A DNA stretch of 64,000 bases from Myxacorys chilensis ATA2-1-KO14 (GTDB lineage Bacteria > Cyanobacteriota > Cyanobacteriia > Leptolyngbyales > Leptolyngbyaceae). Where the stretch lies: NCBI GenBank assembly GCA_019359275.1, contig JAHHHP010000004.1, positions 1-64,000 on the forward strand, in the 5' to 3' direction. Made by a program: the position numbers and the translations under genes. This document shows positions 16,638 to 25,621 of the stretch, one piece after another (position 1 is the first letter of the stretch; each line of letters opens with the position of its first letter). Under the pieces are notes generated by a model, which was given only the letters and a program-made list of their open reading frames with translations, searched no databases and was not told the DNA's origin.

Positions 16638-16670
16638 GTTCTGTACCGATTTCTATTGCTTTGATAAAGG

Positions 16671-16706
16671 AAGCACTCTTAACCAGGGTGCTTTCGCTAT
16701 TTTTTA
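16671..16706 (+). terminator. Rho-independent terminator of the DUF4383 gene
   Basis: AAGCACTC (16671-16678) pairs with GGGTGCTT (16686-16693), one G.U pair, followed by a run of six T (16700-16705). Confidence 0.8.
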
Positions 16707-16731
16707 AATATCCTGATCACCAGCGCCAATT

Positions 16732-16947
16732 ATGCAATCTCCAAACTTTTTTGTGTTTTTGCGTTACCTATGCACTGAACGCGCTAGACGGAACTCCATC
16801 TCAGTACCGGGGGCATGTCTACTAAAGTCACCCTGTGGCTGCACACATCCAGGGCAAGACCTTCGGTGCGAAGATTGTCCCTACCTAGAAGCATGTCTAT
16901 CTCGAGCCAAAATTCAGGAGATGCAGAGAAATCATCTGCTTCGTTAG
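16732..16947 (+). CDS. Small cysteine-rich protein, possibly zinc-binding
   Basis: A 71-aa ORF with seven cysteines. Four fall in two close pairs, CGC (35-37) and CEDC (46-49), followed by another at 55, in the segment SPCGCTHPGQDLRCEDCPYLE. Such spacing suggests a structural metal site. An 82-aa ORF lies on the opposite strand over the same bases but has no recognisable features, so I prefer the plus strand. I do not recognise a named family. It begins 25 bp after the terminator run of the upstream gene, so it would need its own promoter. The gene may not be real. Confidence 0.45.
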   Translation: MQSPNFFVFLRYLCTERARRNSISVPGACLLKSPCGCTHPGQDLRCEDCPYLEACLSRAKIQEMQRNHLLR

Positions 16948-17057
16948 GTTCTCTTTTCGGGTTCGGGTCTGTCGCAGAGCTTTGTATCTGTTGCAGAGCA
17001 TTGTAAGAGACAGTCCTGCTAAGCAAGGACACTTGCGCTAAGCAGGCCGAACTTCCT

Positions 17058-17966
17058 TCAAACCGCCTTCTTCACGGGTTGCTGTAACAAACTTTTCACA
17101 ATCTCTGGAATCTCAGATGGACGGTCTGCCACTGGCACTCCAGCTCGTTTTAGTGCGGCAATTTTGCTTTCTGCTGTGCCAACGTCTGGGCCAAAATCAG
17201 TGGCCTGAGACTCAATAATGGCTCCTGCATGTCCCATGCGTCGATCACGGGGGGCACTCCGCCCGGCAACATAGGCAACTACAGGCTTCTCGATCGCTTC
17301 GGCAATATGATGGGCGGCAATTTCTTCACTATCTCCGCCAATTTCTCCGACCAGCACAATGACATCCGTTTGGTCATCTTCATCAAGGATTTGCAGCCAC
17401 TGCGGAAAGGTTGACCCAACGATCGCATCTCCGCCGATGCTCACCGCAATGGATTGCCCTAGCCCTGCCTGCGTTAATGACCAAGCAATCTCATAAGTTA
17501 GGGTACCGTTTCGGCTGATCAGGCCAACCGAGCCAGGTCGGTACAGGTCTGGGGGGTGGATTCCGAGCAGCAGTTGATTGGGGACAATGATGCCAGGACT
17601 ATCGGGGCCAACAATCAGGGTTTCGGTCGCTTCAGCGGTGCGAATCAGATGCACCATATCTAACGGAGGAATGCCCTGAGTAACGAGAACAATTTTTCGC
17701 ACGCCCGCCGCGATCGCTTCGAGGGCAGCATCCAACACCGCATACGGAGCCGAAAAAATCACTGATGTATCGATTGCGCCCACGCTTGGTAAAGCTTGCT
17801 CCACCATGTCAAATACCGGAATTCCAGCCAGCGATCGCCCTCCATATCCTGGACTAATTCCAGCGACCACCGTGGTTCCATAGGCTTGCATCAAGGGAGC
17901 ATAGCTTGCACCTAACGGTTCGATGATGCCCTGAATAATGACTTTGTTAGCTGCCGTAAAATTCAT
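17058..17966 (-). CDS. sucD: Succinyl-CoA ligase (ADP-forming) alpha subunit-like
   Basis: The alpha subunit of succinate-CoA ligase binds CoA and carries the histidine that is transiently phosphorylated. That histidine is in RMGHAGAI near the C-terminus, and SRNGTLTYE, IGGDAIVGS and VGEIGGDSEE also match the family. Two CoA-site motifs differ from the Escherichia coli enzyme: the glycine-rich GFTGKQG is replaced by GIIEPLG, and GPNCPG by GPDSPG. These may be normal for cyanobacterial forms or may mean an altered substrate. I chose ATG at 17966 (302 aa, usual length) over a start at 18020. The beta subunit gene lies 384 bp upstream on the same strand, an unusually wide gap for this pair. Confidence 0.88.
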   Translation of the reverse strand: MNFTAANKVIIQGIIEPLGASYAPLMQAYGTTVVAGISPGYGGRSLAGIPVFDMVEQALPSVGAIDTSVIFSAPYAVLDAALEAIAAGVRKIVLVTQGIPPLDMVHLIRTAEATETLIVGPDSPGIIVPNQLLLGIHPPDLYRPGSVGLISRNGTLTYEIAWSLTQAGLGQSIAVSIGGDAIVGSTFPQWLQILDEDDQTDVIVLVGEIGGDSEEIAAHHIAEAIEKPVVAYVAGRSAPRDRRMGHAGAIIESQATDFGPDVGTAESKIAALKRAGVPVADRPSEIPEIVKSLLQQPVKKAV

Positions 17967-18350
17967 AAAATGGGAGGAGTTTAGGGATACAAATCTAAAC
18001 TTGAGGATGACTAGGCCCAAGGATGACTAGGATAGTGAGAGCGTAACCCTCGTTTCTGTAGGGACTATAAACGTTCTACTATGCGCCTGCAAGCCGCTAC
18101 TGAACAGTAGTTTATATATCAAGTATTAGAGTTTCTCAGCGTTTGAACTGTATAGAAGAAAGCTAAGTTCAGGTTAACTGTTAGAAGTTTGAGCGCTACT
18201 AGCAGAATACGAGATACCTTATTATAGTTCTGCTGAATAGGTGACTAAATCTGAGAATTTCCTAGATTAAGCAATGGCGACAAAAATAATGCTGTTAAAT
18301 TCAGTATTCTTACGGCACTAGGTGTAGTTTAAGAAACGGTTAATACAAGG
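17967..18350. other. 384-bp gap between sucC and sucD
   Basis: AT-rich non-coding stretch. It may hold a separate promoter for sucD. I see no ORF with a ribosome site, no strong terminator and no RNA gene. Confidence 0.4.
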
Positions 18351-19562
18351 TTAAGTATCCCGATTTCTAACTAAAGTTAGAGCCTGCGCGATCGCCTTAT
18401 CCAAGTCTTCCACCAGGATAGTTGGTGTTTTAGCCAAGGTCGCTTTAGCGTCTTGAAACTGCGATCCGACGAGGCGGACTACGAGAGTTGGAAGCGGCTT
18501 AACGCGACTGAGGCGAATCTCATCCTTCACCGGGCCGACGGGTTTAACAATTGAAATCGGGCGCTGCAAAAATTTTGAAATGGATTCAGCCACGCGATCG
18601 CAGGACAACGTTCCACTCACAATGTTGATCAAAACCACCTTGATTTGCTTGTTGCGCGTTAGCAACTCTAATCCTTGCTCTAGACGTTGGCATAAGGTTT
18701 CAGGCAAGGCGTCAGAGTGAGTTTCGCCGCCAATATTGAGGAAATTAATAGGTTTTCCGCCCGCCTGACACAGCAAATCCATCGTCGCCATCGTTAAGCC
18801 TGCGCCATTGGCCAGAATCCCGATCTGCCCATCCGGATCAACCGTCGATAGCACTTCAGGCAGACGCGCCAAAGCTGGTTTATGCGGTGTTGCGCCTTGG
18901 GTTGATCGCGTATCTAACGCCGCTAAAGCGGCATGGCGTCCTAAAGCGGCATCATTAACCGTGACTTTGCCATCGAGCGCCATCACATCACCTTCAGCAT
19001 TCACAGCTAAAGGATTGATTTCTACCAAATCTAAGTCCTGGCTGAGGAACAGACCATACATACGCTCAATGACGTCTGTTACTACATTTAGAAGGTTTCC
19101 TTTTAAGCCCATTTTCAGCGCAAGACGACGCGCATAGAACGGCGAGAACTCTTGATCCACCACAATCTGCTGCATTTGCGCGATCGCCGTTTGCACATCC
19201 ACGCCGCCCTGAGCTGAGCCAAGCAGCACCGGGCGACGAATCGATCGATTGAGAACGACCGCCAGATATAGTTCTTGTTTGCTGTCAAACTTTGCTTCGG
19301 CTAACAGCACCTTAGGCAATTCCCCCATAATCGGTAGGTTAAAAATGGTATGCGCCGCCGCGATCGCATCGATCGTATTCGATACCAACCGAACGCCCCC
19401 TAGTCGTCCGCGTCCACCAATATAGACCTGTGACTTCAGCGCGATCGGATAGGGAATGGCAAGGCTTTTTAGATCGGCGGGGCGATCAATGCGCTGCGAA
19501 GGTGGAACCGGAATTCCGACTCCACGAAACAATTCTTTCGCTTGATATTCCAGTAAATCCAT
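18351..19562 (-). CDS. sucC: Succinyl-CoA ligase (ADP-forming) beta subunit-like
   Basis: The beta subunit holds the ATP-grasp domain and joins with SucD to interconvert succinate, CoA and ATP with succinyl-CoA. It opens with MDLLEYQAKELF, the family N-terminus, has IALKSQVYIGGRGRLGG (nucleotide loop), LVEINPLAV with metal-binding residues, and the CoA-ligase half with GILANGAGLTMATMD and NIGGE. At 403 aa it is normal length. I use ATG at 19562, since a GTG one codon earlier adds nothing. The gene is followed by a 384-bp gap and then sucD. In cyanobacteria the pair closes a variant TCA cycle. An SDR gene lies upstream on the same strand. Confidence 0.92.
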   Translation of the reverse strand: MDLLEYQAKELFRGVGIPVPPSQRIDRPADLKSLAIPYPIALKSQVYIGGRGRLGGVRLVSNTIDAIAAAHTIFNLPIMGELPKVLLAEAKFDSKQELYLAVVLNRSIRRPVLLGSAQGGVDVQTAIAQMQQIVVDQEFSPFYARRLALKMGLKGNLLNVVTDVIERMYGLFLSQDLDLVEINPLAVNAEGDVMALDGKVTVNDAALGRHAALAALDTRSTQGATPHKPALARLPEVLSTVDPDGQIGILANGAGLTMATMDLLCQAGGKPINFLNIGGETHSDALPETLCQRLEQGLELLTRNKQIKVVLINIVSGTLSCDRVAESISKFLQRPISIVKPVGPVKDEIRLSRVKPLPTLVVRLVGSQFQDAKATLAKTPTILVEDLDKAIAQALTLVRNRDT

Positions 19563-19654
19563 CACGTGCTGTTTGATGTGGGCTGTTTGGTTGAGTGATT
19601 AAATTGAGTGATTAAGCGGCAGGTGCCCAGGTGCTTAAATTAGGTGCTTTGAAC

Positions 19655-20560
19655 TTAACCTGCTTTATGCTGATTCTTCCAGTCTTTGGCAACTAAATCA
19701 ATTTTGTAGAATTTTTGCCAGAACAGATCGACCAGTCGAGTGGGCAGCAGCTTAGTCATCATAAATATCGTTAGATCCCCGGCAGTAGCTGCCACATAGC
19801 GACACCGGGGGCGGGGCACTCGAATGGCTTCGATGATCACCTTGGCCACCTGTTCGGAGGTCCAGGCTTGACGGCGAGTGATTTTGTCAAGGTTCTCAAG
19901 ATTCTCAAAAGCAGCGCGGTAAGGGGAATTTAGCCCGCCGTTGGGAATTTTGTCATCGACTTCGCGATTAATCACGTCAAAGAATTCGGTACTGACAGGA
20001 CCTGGTTCGATCACGCAGACTTGAATATTGAAGGGTGATAACTCGCGGCGCAAAGAGTCGCTCAGCGCTTCTAGAGCAAATTTAGAGGCACTGTATAACC
20101 CGCCAAAGGGAAACGCAATTCTGCCAGCGAGCGAACTGACATTTATAATCTTTCCCCCGCCTTGACTCCGCATAACGGGTGTTAGGGCTTGAATCAGCGC
20201 GATCGTACCCAATACATTCACCTGGAACTGTCGCTGCACGGCGGCAGACGGAATTAATTCGATCGGCCCCATTTGCCCGTAGCCCGCGTTATTCACTAAG
20301 ACATCAACACGTTCAAACTTTGCGATCGCGGTCTGCGCCAAGGCTTCAACTTGCGCCACGTCTGCCATATCTGTGGGTACGGTGATGACTTCGGCTCCTG
20401 CCTTGCTGCACTGATCGGCAACGCGGGTGAGTTTATCTTGGTTGCGAGCCGCTAGGACTAATCGAATTCCCGTCCAGCGATGGGCTAAGGCTTGTGCTAA
20501 AGCTGCTCCAATACCAGCAGAGGCACCTGTAATTAAAACGACTTGTTCAGAAGGGTTCAT
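19655..20560 (-). CDS. Short-chain dehydrogenase/reductase
   Basis: A 301-aa classical SDR oxidoreductase. It shows the cofactor motif TGASAGIG (about 11-18), the NNAGYG structural motif and the catalytic YSASK (Tyr-x-x-x-Lys) with the preceding serine in NVSSLAG. An R in the second strand (AARNQDKL) favours NADP(H). The C-terminal 60 residues, including a hydrophobic patch IFMMTKLLP, are longer than in minimal SDRs and may associate with a membrane. The substrate is not predictable. The ATG at 20560 has GGAG about nine bases upstream. It lies 92 bp upstream of sucC on the same strand. Confidence 0.9.
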   Translation of the reverse strand: MNPSEQVVLITGASAGIGAALAQALAHRWTGIRLVLAARNQDKLTRVADQCSKAGAEVITVPTDMADVAQVEALAQTAIAKFERVDVLVNNAGYGQMGPIELIPSAAVQRQFQVNVLGTIALIQALTPVMRSQGGGKIINVSSLAGRIAFPFGGLYSASKFALEALSDSLRRELSPFNIQVCVIEPGPVSTEFFDVINREVDDKIPNGGLNSPYRAAFENLENLDKITRRQAWTSEQVAKVIIEAIRVPRPRCRYVAATAGDLTIFMMTKLLPTRLVDLFWQKFYKIDLVAKDWKNQHKAG

Positions 20561-20677
20561 GAATTGCTCCGACGCAGAAATGTTTAAACAGAACCAATAA
20601 GGGGCTTATTTGTCATTATTAATACTTCAAAGGGGATTCGGGTTGAGTTGTTATTAGTTTGTTGCATTGACAGCGGC

Positions 20678-21364
20678 TTAGTGTTTGCATTGATGTTTGT
20701 CTATTTTTGACGATATTGCTTTTGCTAATACAATGACACCTCTGACATCAATTTCATAACGTCTAAAGGTTTGCATGGCCGATCGCACTGTTGCACCCGA
20801 GGTGTAAATATCATCAAACAGCAGAATGGGCGTGTTTTGAGGAGGACGCTGAAACGCTTTGCCTAACTCGAAGGCTTGGTTGAGCGTCTGTTCTCGATCG
20901 GTCGCAGACAACTTAAACAGCGCTTCGGTAGCTTGGGTGCGCTGCAAGGCGTGAGCTTGTAGTCGGCATCCTGTCAGGTTACAGAATTCGCGGGCTAACA
21001 ATTCGGCTTGGTTATAGCCGCGCTGCCGTTGTCGTTCAGGGTGAAGCGGAATCGGAACGATGATTGGCTGGATCTCCCGCCGGATGGATGAGGTAAGCCA
21101 CGCTTGAGCCACCTGCCGACCCAACGGAACTGCCAAATCAGAACGATGCTCGTATTTCAACTGCGCGATCGCACGTTTTAACGCTCCGCCATAGCTGCCC
21201 CACGCAAAAACGTGAGGGGGCTCGTGCCAAAATTGAGACGGGTTGGCGAACCGTTGCTGCTCAAGTTTTCTCTGGCAGTAGAGACAAAACTCTGTAGATG
21301 TTGGTCGCTGACAGAGAGGACAAGTTGACTTGAGGAAGAGACGAAAAACGGAATCTAGACGCAT
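20678..21364 (-). CDS. ComF family phosphoribosyltransferase-like protein
   Basis: A 228-aa ComF/GntX-type protein. An N-terminal zinc-ribbon (CPLCQRPTSTEFCLYCQ) is followed by a type I phosphoribosyltransferase fold with the PRPP loop ILLFDDIYTSGATVRSA near the C-terminus. The motif QLKYEHRSDLAVPLG and the basic segment PERQRQRGYNQAELLARE are typical of the family. ComF is needed for DNA uptake in competent bacteria, including naturally transformable cyanobacteria, where it is thought to act in the cytoplasm. I chose ATG at 21364, with a GTG at 21376 as the alternative. Monocistronic by appearance. Confidence 0.88.
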   Translation of the reverse strand: MRLDSVFRLFLKSTCPLCQRPTSTEFCLYCQRKLEQQRFANPSQFWHEPPHVFAWGSYGGALKRAIAQLKYEHRSDLAVPLGRQVAQAWLTSSIRREIQPIIVPIPLHPERQRQRGYNQAELLAREFCNLTGCRLQAHALQRTQATEALFKLSATDREQTLNQAFELGKAFQRPPQNTPILLFDDIYTSGATVRSAMQTFRRYEIDVRGVIVLAKAISSKIDKHQCKH

Positions 21365-21666
21365 TGGGTTCGGCACAGCTAGGTTTGGCTACTGAAGGGT
21401 TGCTGTGCAGACTCCGAAGCGCAAGAGGTTCTGAGGGAAACAAGCAACACTTTTTCAGAATGCCCTTAAATCGAGGATGCAATGTTCGACGATCGCGCGT
21501 TGTCGATCATGCATAAATTCTGAACAATTTCTGCTCTTGAAAAAGGGTGTTCTACAATCAGACGGAACCGCAATTAGTGCAAAGCGGAACTTCAAAGAAA
21601 ACGCTTTGCAATCTCTAACGGATTGCTGTTGCCGTCTATAGACCGTGGGTAATTTGTGGATAGTTT
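21365..21666. other. 302-bp divergent gap upstream of comF and the PpsA-like gene
   Basis: Contains the second copy of the 32-bp dispersed element (21573-21604) and short inverted repeats after it. Promoters for both flanking genes must lie here. Confidence 0.4.
21573..21604 (+). repeat. 32-bp dispersed element, copy 2
   Basis: It matches 646-677 at 28 of 32 positions. Here it lies 62 bp upstream of the first possible start of the PpsA-like gene, so it could be part of a leader. Function unknown. Confidence 0.5.
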
Positions 21667-24012
21667 TTGCCGCATCGAAAAAATTGGTGGTCTGTGGATA
21701 ATTTTTATTGGATAGAAGAAATCAAGTCAGAGCAATCTGTGTGGGTTGGAGAGCAAGCTCTTTATCTCAGTCAACTGTCGCGGAAAGGCTATCCCGTGAT
21801 GCCAAATTTTGTGATTTCGGCACAGGCGTTACGAGAATTTTTGGCGTCCATTCACCAGGAAGACTCTTTTTTTGCTGACTTGGCTGACGCTTCCTTGCGG
21901 TTAAATGTCGAAGACGCGGAGCAACTGCAAGCGATCGCACGGCAAATTCGGCAGACCTTCCAAACGACTCCGCTATCTCAACCTTGGCTCAAGGCTCTAG
22001 AACCCTGTCTTAAAACTTTGCCTACCATTCCGCCTAAGAGTGCTGAAGCCTCACAAGCGGTCATTCTCCGTCCGTCGTTTGCTCTAAATGCGATCAGCTC
22101 CGCCAAATCTTCCCTATTAGATTTGACCAATTTGATTGAACCGCAGGTGTGTAGGCGAACCGTGGACAGCATTGTTTCAGGCTTAAAGCAACTGTGGGCA
22201 GAGCTTTTCCGAGCGCGAAATTTAGTGTATTTGCAACGCGCCAAGCTATCTCTTCAAGATCTTCATTTTGCAGTGATTGTGCAGCCGATTGGCTCGGCTG
22301 AGATGTCGGGATATTTGCAAGCCAATTCAACCAATTGGGAAATCTTAGCGACATATGGATTGCCGATATCAATCGAGCGGGGTGAAGTGTTGCCAGATGT
22401 CTATCACCTCAATTTGTCTCCTGAAATGGTGGCATCGCAAGCTCTAGGACATCAGACTATTTTTTATCAAATCAGCGATTCAGCCGATTCTCCATTGGAG
22501 CGTCACCCTTGGAATCATAATCAGCAGCTTGTTCTAAAGCCGCAAGACTTACAGCGCTTTCTGACGCTGGCACAGCAATTGCAAACCGAGTTTGGCACCG
22601 CGATCGCACTAGAATGGCAGTTCTATCAGGACACTCTCTATTTCACTCAGGTTCAGTATTGCAATCCGAATCAGGACACCGATGTCAAACCAGAATTGCC
22701 TCAATCGGTGATCGCCGTTGGGGTTGGTGCATCAGGGGGACGAGCGATCGCGCGGGCTGAAGTCCTCACCAATAGCGATCATCTGCCGCTTACCCTTCCC
22801 CCAGAAACGGTGTTGGTCGCGTCAGAAATTTCGCCGGACTGGTTGCCGTTGATGCAACAAGCTAGTGCGATCGTTTCCGAGCAAGGTGGCCTGACGAGTC
22901 ATGGCGCGATCGTAGCCAGGGAATTAGGTATTCCAGCGATTGTGGGAGCGGGGCAAGCAACTCAGCAGATTCGGACAGGAGATTGGATCGTGGTCGATGG
23001 GGATGAAGGAAAGGTGTATGACGCCCAGACAGAAAAGCTGAAGCCTCGTGATGCTGTGAGTGCATTTCCTCTCACACCAATAATGAATGTGCCAATTGCA
23101 ACTCGCCTTCTGCTGGCGCTCAGTCAGCCTGATCTAGTTGAGCGGGCGGCTCAGCTTCCTGTAGATGGAGTTGGATTGTTGAGATCTGAGTTAATGATGG
23201 TGAGCATTTTAGATCAACATCATCCTCAATATTGGATCAGACAAAATCGTCAATCGGAATTAGTTCAACGCCTCGCTCAACAGATTGAGAAATTCGCTCA
23301 AGCGTTTTCGCCGCGCCCTGTGTTCTACCGAAGTTTGGATCTGCGATCGCACGAGTTTCAATCGCTGCGAGGACAGGAACCAATATCAGAACCCAATCCA
23401 ATGTTGGGGCTGCGCGGCACGTTTAGTTATGTTCTCAATCCAGAATTGTTTGATCTAGAACTTGAGGCATTGAGGCAGGTGATTAGTGCCAAGCTCAACG
23501 AAGGAACTGCAACGGGTTACTCTAATTTGAGATTGGTGTTGCCATTTGTGCGAACGGTGGAGGAATTTTCGTTTTGTCGATCGCGGGTTGAGCACGCGGG
23601 TCTCATGCAGCACGCTCAGTTTCAACTGTGGATTATGGCAGAAGTTCCGTCAGTGATATTTCTGCTGCCAGAGCTTGTGAAAGCTGGAGTGCAAGGAATT
23701 TGTATTGGCACTAGCGATTTAACCCAATTGATATTAGGCGTCGATCGCGATCAGGGAGTTTTGGCAACAAGATTTGATGAGACGCATCCAGCCGTTATGA
23801 ATGCGATCGCGCAACTGATCCAGTCGGCTCGTGTGCTCAAGATTCCCTGTTCAATTTGTGGTCGCATTCCGACTCACGCTGACTTTATCGATCAATTGGT
23901 AGAATGGGGTATCACGTCGATTACCACAAATCTCGATGCGGTTGAGGCAACATACAGTGCGATCGCTCGTGCTGAGCAACGATTATTGCTAAAAAACGCT
24001 CGCAATTTGTAG
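21667..24012 (+). CDS. PEP synthase-like protein with atypical ATP-grasp half
   Basis: A 781-aa member of the PEP-utilising enzyme group. The swivelling phosphohistidine domain is intact (GGLTSHGAIVARELGIPAIVG, about 409-429), and the C-terminal TIM-barrel has GVGLLRSELM, GICIGTSDLTQLILGVDRDQ and the catalytic cysteine region CSICGR. The N-terminal ATP-grasp half is weak: where pyruvate-water dikinase has RSSATAED, here it reads ILRPSFALNAIS. So ATP-dependent pyruvate phosphorylation is uncertain, and the protein may use PEP or a partner differently. No ATG is near the start. TTG at 21667 and GTG at 21694 are possible, and the latter begins just before the conserved FYWIEEI segment. No neighbouring gene explains it. 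Confidence 0.8.
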   Translation: MPHRKNWWSVDNFYWIEEIKSEQSVWVGEQALYLSQLSRKGYPVMPNFVISAQALREFLASIHQEDSFFADLADASLRLNVEDAEQLQAIARQIRQTFQTTPLSQPWLKALEPCLKTLPTIPPKSAEASQAVILRPSFALNAISSAKSSLLDLTNLIEPQVCRRTVDSIVSGLKQLWAELFRARNLVYLQRAKLSLQDLHFAVIVQPIGSAEMSGYLQANSTNWEILATYGLPISIERGEVLPDVYHLNLSPEMVASQALGHQTIFYQISDSADSPLERHPWNHNQQLVLKPQDLQRFLTLAQQLQTEFGTAIALEWQFYQDTLYFTQVQYCNPNQDTDVKPELPQSVIAVGVGASGGRAIARAEVLTNSDHLPLTLPPETVLVASEISPDWLPLMQQASAIVSEQGGLTSHGAIVARELGIPAIVGAGQATQQIRTGDWIVVDGDEGKVYDAQTEKLKPRDAVSAFPLTPIMNVPIATRLLLALSQPDLVERAAQLPVDGVGLLRSELMMVSILDQHHPQYWIRQNRQSELVQRLAQQIEKFAQAFSPRPVFYRSLDLRSHEFQSLRGQEPISEPNPMLGLRGTFSYVLNPELFDLELEALRQVISAKLNEGTATGYSNLRLVLPFVRTVEEFSFCRSRVEHAGLMQHAQFQLWIMAEVPSVIFLLPELVKAGVQGICIGTSDLTQLILGVDRDQGVLATRFDETHPAVMNAIAQLIQSARVLKIPCSICGRIPTHADFIDQLVEWGITSITTNLDAVEATYSAIARAEQRLLLKNARNL

Positions 24013-24661
24013 CGTTGCTGAGTCTGGATACAAATTCCTCAATTCGCCCTCATTCAATCCCTCTGCCGCAAAAGATTCAGAGCAAGCATTTCGATAGAAC
24101 GCGGCGTTTTGACTGTTCTACCCCAGTCACAAACTGCTCAATGGAGTCAAGCTATCTGATGGGTAGTCGCCGTAATCTTTATGAGATGAAGCATTATTTT
24201 GCTTGGAGACGCGATCGTATGAGTTGACTTTCTCAAATTGATCTACGTTTTTCAGCGAATCTAATTCACGTTGAAGGAAATCAACAAACCAGAACCCATA
24301 ATCAATAAATTAGAACTCATAATCAATAAACGCTTATAGCAAATTAGATTTTGCTTAAACGAAACTTATCTATCAATTCTCAAAATTAGATTTTCTGTTC
24401 TGTTAATCAATTGTGCAGTTCTCAGAATCAATAATGCAGTTCTCACAATCAAGTTTAGAGTTGGTCAAACCAAGTTGAGCTAAACCAATCCGTATTCAAA
24501 AAACTAGCTCTCCAATTTCTTCAAAAAACTGGAGAGCTAGGCAGCGCGAAACGAAAGCTGAAAGAGAAGAGAGATCTGAAAGCGACTGTAGAGGTTCACG
24601 TTCAGATTCAGCAACACTCAATTCATTGTGGTGATAAATTATTTCCGTTCCTAGAGCAAAA
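24013..24661. other. 649-bp non-coding gap
   Basis: AT-rich. Contains near-tandem copies of CATAATCAATAAA (about 24295-24330) and a looser repeated CAGTTCTCA segment (about 24415-24445), then the terminator of the downstream minus-strand lipoprotein gene at 24497-24540. No convincing gene. Confidence 0.5.
24497..24540 (-). terminator. Rho-independent terminator of the lipoprotein gene
   Basis: CTAGCTCTCCA (24504-24514) pairs perfectly with TGGAGAGCTAG (24530-24540). Read on the minus strand it is followed by six U. Confidence 0.85.
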
Positions 24662-25405
24662 CTAGGGTTTAGCGCAGCTTTGAGGCGAGCATGTCACCTC
24701 AACTGAACCTACCAAGGCCGTGTCCTGAAACTGCTTTGTCGTGTTGTTTTCGCCTGCTGGAGAAGGATAAATGCCTGAAAATTCTCCTTTAGCAGCAGTC
24801 CGAAAAGAAATGTTTGGAGCGGGTTGAGCCGTAAAGTCGACGTATTCTCTAGACTCATTTGAGGTGTTGTAAGACAAAGTTGCATCTCCATAAATGGCTT
24901 CAGCTTGCTGGATTGATGTTCCCGCTCCTACCCCTTGAGCTGTTCGGTAACTAGAATTATCTGTCACTAGCGATGTAATCACATCTGAATCCTCCAGCGT
25001 TATGCCAGCAGGGTAAAGGATACGATATTGCACTTCTCCTGACTGGCTCACTGCGATCGCGTCAAAATCGACCATAAAGGGCGACTCTACTTTGAACGTA
25101 GAACTTGCCCCTAGTTCTTGCTTCAACTCTCCTAACGTCATTCCTAAACGAGCAGAGCCAATTCCTTCTGCTGAAATCGTTTTAGCGGCTGAGACACTGT
25201 TCTGTTTTAGAGCATTTGGGCTAGGAGTTGCAGAGGGTTGAACCGAAGTAGTTGAGACGCTGTTCTGTTCCGGAGCATTTGGGCTAGGAGTTGCAGACGG
25301 TTGGATCGAAGCAGATGGTGTTGTCCGAGTAGAACCGCATCCTGCTAGAACTACGATTAGGCCAGTCGTAATGATTAAAGTAAATGGCTTTAAAGGTTGG
25401 TGCAT
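24662..25405 (-). CDS. Lipoprotein with 21-residue tandem repeat
   Basis: A 247-aa predicted lipoprotein. A hydrophobic signal ends in the lipobox VVLAGC with Cys23 as the lipidated residue, so it should sit on a membrane facing the periplasm. Residues about 33-74 contain two copies of a 21-aa Pro/Ser-rich unit (QPSATPSPNA...QNSVS), which is probably a flexible linker. The globular part (about 78-245) starts GIGSARLGMTLGELKQELG, a pattern seen in small periplasmic domains that track substrate or act as inhibitors, but I cannot name a family with certainty. The C-terminus has a possible disulfide pair in EVTCSPQSCAKP. ATG at 25405. A strong terminator follows the gene 120 bp downstream. Confidence 0.75.
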   Translation of the reverse strand: MHQPLKPFTLIITTGLIVVLAGCGSTRTTPSASIQPSATPSPNAPEQNSVSTTSVQPSATPSPNALKQNSVSAAKTISAEGIGSARLGMTLGELKQELGASSTFKVESPFMVDFDAIAVSQSGEVQYRILYPAGITLEDSDVITSLVTDNSSYRTAQGVGAGTSIQQAEAIYGDATLSYNTSNESREYVDFTAQPAPNISFRTAAKGEFSGIYPSPAGENNTTKQFQDTALVGSVEVTCSPQSCAKP

Positions 25406-25621
25406 AATTATTAAATTGCTCCTTTTTATCGACGATATTGATTCGAGTACCCCGATAAGTAGGCTCTGGTAAGCCTTTGGTGATCCAGATCTTTTGGTAG
25501 GTCCAGTTTTTTGGCAATCTAAGATGCGAAAGTTACATTAAATGAATTTGCAGATGAATTCGCAATTGCACCCAACCTTACTAAAAGCTTCCAAGAGCCT
25601 TATTTTTCAACGAATCATCGC

